DNA from: Hofstenia miamia
Taxonomy: Eukaryota; Xenacoelomorpha; Acoela
Length of the DNA: 64,000 bases
Direction of reading: 5' to 3'
Assembly (NCBI GenBank): GCA_004352715.1
Contig: SCFE01000044.1
Span: 254,101 to 318,100 of the forward strand
Shown: in pieces, positions 20,789 through 30,840 of the stretch
Position numbering within the stretch: position 1 is the first letter of the stretch
Layout: each line of letters opens with the position of its first letter
Notes under the pieces: generated by a model
Database searches by the model: none
What the model saw: only the letters and a program-made list of their open reading frames with translations
What the model was told of the DNA's origin: nothing
Translations under genes and position numbers: made by a program

Positions 20789-23700
20789 ATGGGAAAAGCT
20801 CCATCTCAAAAGAAACGTGTTACCTTCAAGGTAAAGAATCATTTATTCTCTCTATTTATCTTGCTTTTTAGACGGAAGACGAAGTTTTTCCTATTATCAG
20901 TCGTGTTGCCAACCCTGAGATCCCTAAGAAGTCAGTTAAAGCACGAATTCAAAAGAAAAAACTTCTGATAGAAAGTATGTGTTGTTTACTTTTTGAAATT
21001 AATGTGTATGGTTAAGAGCAATTAATAGTTTATCTTAATGTATTTTGAAATATTGCAATCTGTATTAATAGCGTGTGTGTTATTTTGAGTGTTACACTTA
21101 CAAGCGCTTACATCTCCCTACCTATCTGGCTGTAAGGCTAACTCAAAAGAAAGCCAATGCAGCCGAGAACTGTAATATATTGGCCGAGTGTATTACTTAA
21201 CTTTGCATGATTAACATTTAAGCATTGTTTAATTTATAACATAACTAACGTTTATATTTCTCTATTGCACGAGTTTTCCTCAACACAAAAATGTCATTAA
21301 CATTTTTACAAAAATTTTGCATGAAAATATTTGACAAAATCCCAAAAACAGATGTATCATCAAGATCACTAAATGCAATTTTAAAGGCTGCTTTTAGAAG
21401 TCCACCTCAAAATTTAGCAGTTTCACCAAATGCCACAAATATTCTGTAGCAAAGAAACGTGGTGTTTATTAATGTGTCACATGGGTATGTCAATCCTCCA
21501 CGATTCAGTTCTTCAATAAGATCACAGCTAGTAGGTTTTTAATCAGATTTAAACTTTGGATTGCGCTTGGCAACATAACCTGCAATATAAACTAAAATCA
21601 TTCTAATATCAGCATCAATCAATGCAAAATCTGTTAAAACGTCATCTATTTTTTCTAGATGGTCCTTAGTTAGGTTGCATAAGTGGCAGGAATGATAAGA
21701 ACTTGAAGGTAGTTCTGCATTATCCAAAAATACATACAATTTTGTCATATGAATGCTATTTATAATAATATCATTCACAAATTTTCTTTCTATAGGGTCG
21801 GATTGAAACCGTCCCAGTTTTACATATCTATGTTTGCATTCTTTGGAATTAAAAAGAAATGCTACCAGCAATGATAAGCCACTACATGTCCTCTCTATTG
21901 CTTTTGCAGTATCAACACTTAAAGTTCTTTTTCCTTTGTTTGTTTGAAATGTGCAAGTTTAGAAAATTCTTGAAGAAATGACAACTGGGTGCAACAACAA
22001 TTTTAATAAATGTCGATGTCTCTTTAATTGTATTAGAACTAAAGTTGGCATGATGTTCAAGCGCATTAGCAGTTTCTAAAGAAAACACTTTTAAGAGCAA
22101 ATCAATATTTTGCCTTTCAAAAACCGTAGGAAATACTGAGCCATGCGTTATTTTTCAAAACTTTAGATTCGGTGTTTCCACTAAGATGTAGTAAATTCAA
22201 TGTTCCTTTTAAGCATGTCGTTTGAAAATCGCTTCTCAATCTATAAACTGGAATAAGTGAAGCTATTACTTTTATTTTTGTGAATAGGAATTTGACTATG
22301 ATACACTAAACTGTGTTAGATAATTCACTAGGTTCGTCATGAGCTTTTCCATAAAGTTGTTCACCACAATAGAGTAAAGAAGGTTTTACGTGGATTTCAT
22401 GAAATATGACAACACAGTAACGACATCGCTCCTGCAAATGAGAAACAATACTTTTGAAATAAGTTCTAGAGTCAAGGTTTCCCCCTTTTGACATGAACTC
22501 GTATAAACAAGTAAGCAGAACGAGATTTAGCAATTAGCTTTAGAGCCCAAACGATATCATTTACTGGATAAACTTTACCCTTGCGAGGAGAATTTTACAA
22601 ATCGATTTAGGGGCAAAAAAAATTAAATTGTACTTTTGACAAAATGTATTCTTCATCCGCAAATTTAGTATATCGTATAGCTCTGACCATTCCCTAATAT
22701 GAGTTTGAGCAACCGATGGGCAAAATAGACGTTTGAATTGATAAAAAATCTTAAAATATAAATGCAATTCTAGTTTGATCGTTACAGACCACTTGAATAC
22801 TGAACCAACATGTTCCTCGCTATAAATGTCTAAGATATTGGTCTTTATTGAATAATTCACATCCACATCTGAATATTTTAATTGAAAATCTTGAGAAAAA
22901 ATGTACTTGATTGAATTTTATCAGTTTCATCTATGGGTGGATTCCTATTACACAGCAAAGATTTTTCACTTCGTACAACGTTTTTTACACCAGATGAACA
23001 TGAAGGGGGACAGTCGTCAAAAACATACGAGGGATTGTGAGAATCATAGATCCTCCTAACTTTTTTGAAAATTAAACAAAGCAAATATTAGATAAATATA
23101 TACGTGTATTGCCATTCATTTAACACTATTGAGAATTCAATTGAAGCATAAACATAAATCAAAGTGTGTATGCCACCACAAAAAAATTGCTTCGCAACAG
23201 TTTTCATTTCTAATAGAATCAAACACAATTACATAATTTGTGAAAAGTACATTTTTCGTAATCACACAACACATTTAAATATGGATTTTCAAATGACATT
23301 TACTAAGAGCATTTAACTAAGAAAAATGTATATTTGAAATATAAAAACTTCGAATTTTCTTTTTACTGGTGTCAGAAGACCAGTGCTGACCTCATACAGC
23401 CATATTATTATTTTCGTCCATTTTTATAACGTTTGGTAATGCTTTTACCCAATTCTTTAAATCTTCGTTGTTTTTCGGAAAACGATATAACGAATTGCCT
23501 CTGTTCAATTTAGTTATCGCGTTTTTTATCTTCATTTGATAACCTGTATCCTGTGCGACATCTGTATGCTAGACAACATCGACCCATGAATTACTAATAC
23601 GTACTTATAATTACACGCTTCTAATATGCATAAACGAGAAATGTGAAATAAAAAATAAATTGCTCTAAGTAGAAAAACGCACATTGCGTCACCTAGAGGA

Positions 23701-26700
23701 AACTATTTAACCCTTTCTTGCATTCCGGTTACATATGTTGCCAGTGTTTAGGTCTATGAATCCCCCAAACACTTTCATCTGTCTCGATTATATTCTGGAC
23801 ACAAACGTTACCATTTCTAGTATATTGTATGGCCATTAGAGGGCACTGAGATAGTTTGTGTCTAGAAATCCTAAAATACATGTATATTTTCAATTTTATG
23901 GTACTGGCTTGAAATAAAAAGTTCTATGCAAGAAAGGATTAAATTTTTCCACTAATATATTCAAATTCTCAGCTACATTGCCTTTCTTTTGAGTTAGCCT
24001 TGCTAGCTGATTTCGATGAAATTTACACTATCTGATAGAACATTTCTTTAAGATTTGTTTAGCGGATTATTCATTGCGTTTAGTTTACCGAGTTGATGGG
24101 TAACAGTTGAAAAAAAGTTGGAGTTATTAAATGCACCAGTCTAAATTGTCATAGCGCTATTCAAACTTTTATATCTCCGAACTAGGAACAAGATATAATT
24201 TCGTGTATTTTTCACGGGTTCCGCTAGTCATAGTTATTGAGACATCAACTGTCTACTTACGCTGCTGCCATGTTTTAAATTTTAACAAAATTTTTCAATT
24301 GTATTAAGTGTATTCTAGCAGGGCCCTGATTCTCGGTGATCAATTTGGGAGTTTGCAAAAAAAAGATTGTACCGATCTAGAATGCTTGAAACGTTGGTAG
24401 TTAAAAATTTAGGTTAATGTTTTTTAGAAGTTAGCAAATTAGCAAAAGAGCGGAAAAAGATCCTTAACAAGAACAAGAAGCGCTCATCGATTGCAGATAT
24501 GACAAATATGAAGGATGCTCTGTTAGACATAGCTACCGTCAAAACTCCAAGTACAAAAAGCATGTATGTTATTAATAAGTTATTTCAACTGATTTTTGGC
24601 CTTCTGTTCACTTACACTTTTCACTTGTGTGCATCTACAAACCCATGATACTCCATTTACTTACACGTGACATGAGACATGCATGTATTGTGTTTTCAAT
24701 AAGCGAATGTCACGTCTAAACACCCAAAACACGCGACATTCAACCTCTCAAGTAGAGCACTTGGAAAACCTTCGAATATCAAAAGATTTTGATTTTCTCG
24801 AGTGTCTTATGTCTCGTGTCACCGTGTAAACACCAAAAACACAAGACATGCATGTTTTCAAATGAATTTAATTAACAATTGTACAGCGATTAATCACAAA
24901 TTAGAGTAATTTTGCTAATCAAAGTTAATAACTAAACGGATCATATTTTTTGTCGAAATTATTGTGATGCGGTTATAATAAAATTTTGTTTTTTTGCTCT
25001 TTGTTTATTACTAAATAATTGATAGAGGCAGTGATGCAATGACCTTTTTATGGGATGTCTCGAGTCCCGATTATAGGAACAGGGACCTGAAGAAAGCCTT
25101 TACAAAAATTGCAACAGATTTAGGAATTAAATGTGAGTGTTAATGTTATTTGTATACTATATTTTTTGTTAACAGTTAGAACCTGATTACTTTTTTACTA
25201 CATGGACACAGTTTGAGGTACTTTTACAACCCCACAGATATTGAATAGCGCAAACAAGTCATGGTTTGAATATGTATAGAAAGATGTGTGTTGCACAAAA
25301 GAGTTTCTTCACATGGCCATATGAAACATCATCGCGGATATTCCATTTTGCTAGTTCCTTTTGAAGGCGGACCATAACCATGCCCAGCTGTCTTCACTAT
25401 GATGATCGACTCAATTACCTTCCATGATGTTTAGAATAGCAATTGAAAAGATCTCTATCAATATACTTTCTATCCGACAGTGAGAACTTCCAATTTTGTT
25501 ACAATATTTGCGTAGCTCACGCTATTTTAATATACTAAGAGAGTAAAAATATTCACGCAGCGGATCTATTTCTAAAATGATAAACTTCATCATATGAGGA
25601 ATCCTCCATGGTGTATACATAATTCCAAGGGACATTTTTTAGGAGTGAGATGAATTCATTTGATTTAAATTTTTTAAAGCTTCATTATAAACCCTCTTTC
25701 TAGGATTTTGATGACTTTTTTTATCACTGTATAATAAACAAAGTGAAAGAAATCAAGATTTCATTAATCACATCACAACAATTTCGGCTAAAAATATGAT
25801 CAGTTTAGTTATTAACTTTGATTAGCAAAATTACTCTAATTTGTGATTAATCGTTGTACAATTGTTAATTAAATTCATTCGAAGACGTGCATGTGTCTTG
25901 TTTTGGGTGTTTACACGGTGCACAAGATATAAGACACTCGAGAAAATTAAAATCTTTTGATATTCGAATGTTTTTTTCAAGTGCTCTACTTGAGTGGTTA
26001 AATTTCGCGTGTTTTGGGTGTTTAGACGTGACATTCGCCCATTGAAAACACAAGACATGCATGTCTAATGTCACGTGTAAACGGGGTATAATTCATAAAT
26101 ATTACCATAATAAAAAAGTGTTAAATTATTACAGTTAAAGTAATAAAGCAGCAGCCCAGTCTTCTGCATTCAATAAAATGGATACAATTGTTCTGAAACT
26201 CTAGAAGTGCATCTTTGCGCCATTTTTCTATCAGTAACAGTATCGTGTATCAGCAGGTTTCTTTTCACCTCATCGTGAAGTGCAAACTTCTACTTCTTCA
26301 GTTTTTTTAACGATCTGTCCCTTAAGTCGGATGAAAAAAGTGATTGTTAAGTATGTAATTCGAGTAGCCATTTAGTGAGCTCGTTTGCATTCTAAGTAGT
26401 TGATATGATCTTGGACAAATGTATTGAAATAGCTTTTTAGCTTTCCTTTCAAATATGAGACTACATTTTTCCATCATTTGGCGCCAGGTTATGTATAACT
26501 CATGTAGCAATTCAACGAATTGTATGGTGAAGCATTCGAGGTAATTATAACCCCTTAGCATAACCTAAACAAGGTATTCATTCATAACTGTATGATCAGC
26601 TCATAATTCTAGTTTATGAACATTTCTACTTATCAACAAATTGATGAAGCTGACGCTGTAAAAATGATAAAATTAGTAATCTGCTAACGTGGATGAGGAG

Positions 26701-27172
26701 AGAAAAATAAGGGTAGTCCTAATGTGGAGAAGTTTGTTCTGCCTTGATATTTGTATAGATTTCTCAACGAAATCAAAGGCAATATTCATTTTATGTAGGT
26801 TCAATGATTGTATAACTGATTCATCAGCTTTGTTAACAAAATATTATTAAATTTTTAGTATTATTTATTTATTTGTTATGTACATTATATTTTTATCCAG
26901 TGGTTCAATTCTTTACAATATTTATATTAATGATTTGTCTTGTTAGTTTTGCTTATTTTTAGGTTTCCAATATGCTCAATAAAGCCATCATTGAAGTCAA
27001 AAGCATAGTAGGAAATTTTAGACTTTTTTTATATTTGTTTGTATTTAGTATGAGTGAGACCACACATTTTCAAAAAGTGCTGAATAGTTCTAAATTCACT
27101 TCTGATCCCTGGAATTGTGTTTTTCAACATCTGCTGAAGAACCATAAAGTTGAAGATTCTACTGCAAATTAA
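20789..27172 (+). CDS. SLX9: SLX9-like ribosome biogenesis protein, five exons
   Basis: Coding exons by eye: 20789-20830, 20872-20974, 24428-24563, 26963-27007, 27049-27172. All have GT/AG borders and compatible phases, giving 450 nt and 149 residues. The protein starts MGKAPSQKKRVTFK. It has a basic helix (KKSVKARIQKKKLLIEKVSK), then SSIADMTNMKDALLDI, matching the G/ADm..l.DALp.l box of SLX9/FAM207A. It ends THFQKVLNSSKFTSDPW and VFQHLLKNHK, matching the family's F..vL....F..dP...i..hL terminus. SLX9 proteins are nucleolar factors for 40S subunit assembly and pre-40S export. Human SLX9 is about 230 residues, so this is a short member. Intron 2 (3.4 kb) holds an antisense P element and intron 3 (2.4 kb) a long-TIR element. 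A MADF-like ORF at 25026-25132 is excluded because it breaks the frame. Expression is not shown. Confidence 0.75.
21539..23580 (-). pseudogene. THAP/P-element transposase, broken
   Basis: Minus-strand order is that of THAP9 and P transposases. First, a THAP DNA-binding domain near 23530-23375: SLYRFPKNNEDLKNWVKALP and then a stop replacing the Cys before GQHWSSD. Next, FCPSVAQTHIREWSELYDIL near 22740, then CVVIFHEIHVKPSLLYCGEQ with LYGKA at 22440-22340, which is the start of the RNase-H-like core with E replacing D in the usual D/E box. Finally, the C-terminal LGRFQSDPIERKF near 21810 and ILVYIAGYVAKR near 21580. Many stops and frameshifts separate these blocks. Normally the protein binds its own inverted ends and cuts DNA; this copy cannot. 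Confidence 0.85.
23711..23938. mobile_element. piggyBac-type MITE with TTAA duplication
   Basis: CCCTTTCTTGCAT at 23711 is inverted as ATGCAAGAAAGG(A) ending at 23938, and TTAA stands on both sides (23707-23710, 23939-23942). TTAA duplication and CCC-starting ends are the marks of piggyBac. The 228-bp unit has no coding capacity and is nested inside the P element. Confidence 0.85.
24648..26089. mobile_element. Non-autonomous element with ~300-bp terminal inverted repeats
   Basis: The left arm (24648 to about 24970) and right arm (about 25770 to 26089) are inverted copies over more than 300 bp: for example ACACGTGACAT near the ends, GTTTTGGGTGTTTA-like tracts, and TTAGAGTAATTTTGCTAATC at the inner side. 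Identity looks about 85-90% by eye. The outer ends read ATACTCCATTTAC and its counterpart ATACCCCGTTTAC. The 1.44-kb unit sits in SLX9 intron 3 and its middle carries a MADF-like coding segment on +. Superfamily is uncertain; PIF/Harbinger-like elements can carry Myb/MADF-type accessory proteins. Confidence 0.8.
25026..25132 (+). pseudogene. MADF-domain-like exon inside the long-TIR element
   Basis: Bounded by TAG at 25023-25025 and GTGAGT at 25133, this 107-nt segment reads SDAMTFLWDVSSPDYRNRDL and then KKAFTKIATDLGIK with no stop. LWD..SPDY+.+...+.A+..IA..LG is the core of MADF domains (trihelix DNA-binding modules of transcription factors and of accessory proteins in some DNA transposons). 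If spliced into the SLX9 transcript in its open frame, its 107-nt length would shift the frame and truncate the protein at FQYAQ. I therefore regard it as transposon cargo, not an SLX9 exon. Confidence 0.6.
26090..26962. other. Remainder of SLX9 intron 3
   Basis: No coding frame or repeat end recognised. A polypyrimidine tract and AG lead into the exon at 26963. Confidence 0.4.
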
Positions 27173-27495
27173 AGTCTTCCTGCGTTTTGGTTATTCATTT
27201 TATTTGTTAAATTTTTGATAACAATTCTTATTGCCTCCTTGGTTTTGAGATGCTTCTCATTTTTTAAACTCACTTCAGTTGGACATTTAATAATTACATA
27301 TACTTATTATATAAATGTACATACATTTAGCACAATTAACATCAATGACAAATAAATTGAAGATCATTAAGAAACTTAAAAAGTTTTTATAATAGTAATG
27401 AGAGTTGATTGAACATTTTAGGTCTATTAAGTATAAACTTGCAGGGACCTTGCTTTAAATTTTAAAATCCATGTTCCATGAATAAAATTTTTATT
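27173..27495. other. SLX9 3' flank
   Basis: AT-rich sequence following the SLX9 stop. AATAAA occurs near 27350 and again near 27481; either could be the poly(A) signal. Confidence 0.35.
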
Positions 27496-27499
27496 CACT

Positions 27500-27950
27500 G
27501 TTAGTGCCAATCATTTTGTGCAACATAAAAATCATACAAGTTATTAATAAATAAAAACAATACAATTGGACAACATACTGTTTGTTTTATTGCCTCAGTT
27601 AGCAGATGAGGAACCCATGTAGTGACCATCCAAGTTTTCTCTAAATCTTCCTTAAGAATTTGATGTATCGTGCTTTCAGACAAATCAAACATTTCAACTA
27701 ACTCACGTAAAGAAAGGTTGTTGTCATTTTCAATTACCTCTTCAACCCGTCGTATACTCTTTCTCCTTAATTCTCTAGTCGGTCTACCATGTTCACTTGC
27801 TCGCGAATAGGTAGCCTTAGCAATCGGAAGAATGCGGCGAACAGGACAATCGTTTGGCCACGCAGTTGATAAAATTTGATGAATTCCGTAAATTTCGTGT
27901 TACACCTTCTGTATGTTTCAATTAAAAATACATGCCTTCAACAGTGAAAT
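27500..27950 (-). pseudogene. Mariner transposase N-terminal fragment
   Basis: The minus-strand frame reads HGRPTRELRRKSIRRVEEVI, then NNLSLRELVEMFDLSESTIH, QILKEDLEK and WVPHLLTEAIK. This is the paired-box-like double HTH of mariner transposases with the WVPH.LT linker, ending at a stop near 27501 before the catalytic domain. Upstream sequence near 27900 is still similar (IHQI, WPNDC). It is a different subfamily from the short mariner at 11079. No inverted ends were found. Confidence 0.75.
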
Positions 27951-28635
27951 CCATAATTGTATGACCATTACAATGTAGCAAACTGCAAGCACTGATTACA
28001 GAAGATTTTTATAAAAATTGATTTTATTCATTGATTTTTTCATAAACTATAAATTGCCTTACTCTCCGGACTGTAATTTATGTGATGGGTTCATTATCTG
28101 ATAGTCTGATTTCATGGTGTTAATGTGATTTTGATACAATAATGAAACGACCTATATTTCTTAAATTATAAGACCAATTGTTTTAAAATTAAATTCAAAC
28201 GAAATTTATGTTTACTAACTTGTTTTTAAAAAACCTATGAACTTGTTCATAATTCTCTACAAAAATGGCGGTCTTGAAGATTTTTTTTGAATAATAGAAA
28301 TTGAATTCTTCAATATTTCCAATAAGAAAATAGATTTTATTCTATGTGATTGATCATATTCTCAGATTTTCTATTATTTTGAATATTCTTATTAAGTAGT
28401 TTCTCTGAATTTCTGTCTTGAATTTTTTATTGCTTAAATTGCTAGTTTTCATTGCTATATTTAGTGTTATGATCTATGAACTGCAATGGCTTTTATTCAA
28501 TGAATAAAAATTCCTTAATAATAATAATAATTTATTTTAAACCTTTGTACATTACAAAAAAGTATAAAAATACGTATTAAAGTTTAATGTTAATTGTTTT
28601 TCTATAATACCACTTAATTGAAATCTCTAATACAC
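27951..28635. other. No gene recognised
   Basis: AT-rich, non-coding, with a short (AAT)n run near 28518. Confidence 0.4.
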
Positions 28636-28639
28636 TAAT

Positions 28640-30020
28640 AATAAAGGAATACCTCAAGGCTCTGTTTTAGGGCCATTAATATTCATTCTTTATGTTAGAC
28701 ATCAATTTTAATGAAAACATAAAATGTGTCCAATATGCCGATGACCCCTGCTGTGTTCAACTAACCATTGTACTTTATTAAATGCACTACAAACTGCAAT
28801 ACTATACTTTGACAAAAATAAAATGAAATTAAATGTTGACAAGATTAAATTTATGGTGTTAAATAATTCTAACAAGACTGAAAAATTCATATTAAAATTA
28901 AACAATAATATTATACAAGATACAAAAATTAAATACTTAGAAATAATCTTTAAGAATAAGTCAATAAAATAATGCAGAATGCGATACAAGGAATCAAGAC
29001 ACAATCTAAAATTCAAAGATTCATACCTATTAATTGGACAGTTACTCTAATAAAATCATATATATTGCCTAATTATTTATATTCAGCCTGTTTATTAACA
29101 ACTCTTAATAAAAGAATGAAGATCAACTTAAAAGAATTTTTTTGGACTATCAATGTCATCTGTGAAAGAAAAAAGCAAACTACAATTAAAGAAAATATCT
29201 CTTTATTTTCATTAGAATATTTACAAAAACTAAGATATTTTATTTTTAAAATCCTCTGTATATAAAATCACTATACAATGATTAAGCTTGGTTGTTGGAA
29301 TTGATTGAATTCTTTGGTAATTTAAATAGTTGATTTTTCTTGGTTTCAAATACATTTCTTTTAAAGGATTTAATTAATTTTTCTTCTTTAAACTGAGGTT
29401 ATAATTCATTCCATAACTCAATACAAAAATTATTAAATGAGTTCTTCATCGCATTTTTCTTATATTTAAGCTTTTTATAAGAATTTCTTTTATAATAAAG
29501 TACACAAGCATTGTAAATCTATTTAAAAGCATAAATATATCAACAAAAGGCAATCGCTTCCTTTCACAATACTTTACACATATAAGCCGATCAAAAAAAT
29601 GCATAAATCTATTTCAAATAATGAATAAATTTTGGAGCACAGGATACGTCACAAAAGCATGTAAATTGTGGAATGATCTAAGTCTCAACATACGGAATGC
29701 CCCAAACTTACCATTTTTTAAAAAATTCTTAAAACAAAACCTACTTGAACACCAACATGACCTAGGTTACTCAAAAACAATGAATGCATGGAGAAAACTT
29801 AATGTACATTAGTATTTTTAACTTGTTATATGTGTGTGATTTTTAAAATTCTTTTATATGTGTTGTAGCTTAGTTTATTTGAATTTGTACTTGTCTATCT
29901 GTAAATATTAACTTTGTAAATGTATATATGTATATATCTATATGGCACTATATACAATTTCTTTAAATATGAACAGATGTCGTGCAAAAAATGTACAATA
30001 AAGCTATTTAAGAGTTATTG
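28640..30020 (+). pseudogene. LINE remnant: RT palm to 3' end
   Basis: GIPQGSVLGPLIFILYV near 28650 is the RT palm, followed in another frame by CVQYADDPCC near 28730 (catalytic YADD). KMKLNVDKIKFMVLNNSNK near 28825 and the thumb region continue to about 29260. At 29621-29812 the C-terminal tail is open: KLWNDLSLNIRNAPNLPFFK and FLKQNLLEH. A 3' UTR with AATAAA near 29998 follows. Stops and frame changes mark it as dead. About 300 bp at 29270-29560 between the two parts are AT-rich with no clear coding match. Confidence 0.7.
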
Positions 30021-30122
30021 ATATTAGACTATTCTTTGAATATCTAAATAGGTATTTTAAATTTTTTATTTATTTAAAATTAGATTCATTTTGTAAATGA
30101 AAAATTTTTATAGCACTTGATT

Positions 30123-30840
30123 CTAATATGTAGTTGGATGAAAGTTCTTCTTTTGATCAAATTGTTCCTTGTATAGAGGACATTCTTTGTTAAATGTATT
30201 ATGATTTGTTGTGTTGAGATTGTACTTATTTGTATTGGAATTAAAACAGTTTATACAACAATGCTGATCTTTATTTTTATTTAAACATTCTATGTAATTA
30301 TGATTTTTCATGCAACACATACAGTTATCATTATCATTTAACATGAATTTTTTTGTGACCAAATTCATAACATTTCGACGGATAGATGATCACTGATATA
30401 CAACCTTCTAAAACCAAACCATATTTCATTATTTAGAAGTATTGATATCAGCTTTGGAGAAAACTTGAAAATCGCTTCCTTTCAATTGTAAAATTTGTTG
30501 GTATTTGAAAATATTGAAGAAAATTCTGTTTCTATAATTTCATTGAATAATTTATCATTTTCTGCAAATAATTTGTTTTAAAATAATCAAAATCCTCTAC
30601 ATCTTCATACAATGGACTACTTGAGTTTTATTTCAGGCATGAATTTAGTTGAGGATTCTAATGTAACATTTTTTGGGTTCGATAGTTTTTTTTCTCAATC
30701 TTGGTCTTGTAATCATTAGGACATTGTAGTGATCAATCATTGCATTACTACCAGAAATAGCTTTGATAATTTTTCGACATTGTCTACTAATTTTTTTGCA
30801 TTCTTTGACAGAACAATTTTCTTAACAGAACAATTTTCCA
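30123..30840 (-). pseudogene. LINE ORF1 C-terminus with CCHC zinc knuckles
   Basis: Minus-strand frame 30368-30123 contains CMCCMKNHNYIEC, then CCINC...N..HNTFNKECPLY, two Cys/His knuckles in the arrangement used by Jockey/I/RTE-like ORF1 proteins, which coat the element RNA. Upstream on the same strand (about 30780-30370) the ORF1 body can be followed in pieces through stops (MIDHYNVLMITRPRLRKK). It abuts, head to head, the plus-strand RT at 30847. Confidence 0.65.

Larger units (their letters stand above)
21134..24001 (-). mobile_element. P element with 36-bp inverted ends
   Basis: AAGGCTAACTCAAAAGAAAG at 21134-21169 (36 bp in full) is repeated inverted at 23966-24001 with 33 of 36 positions matching. 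The 2.87-kb unit lies inside SLX9 intron 2 and carries a decayed THAP/P-type transposase on the minus strand. An exact 8-bp target duplication, expected for P elements, is not evident; the flanks GGCTGT and GCTAGCTG are only similar. It has itself been hit by a TTAA-flanked MITE near its transposase-5' end. Confidence 0.85.

Noticed and set aside
25026-25132. MADF-like segment as a constitutive SLX9 exon
   Set aside because: Including it shifts the frame and removes the conserved SLX9 C-terminus; exon 3 joins exon 4 in phase without it.
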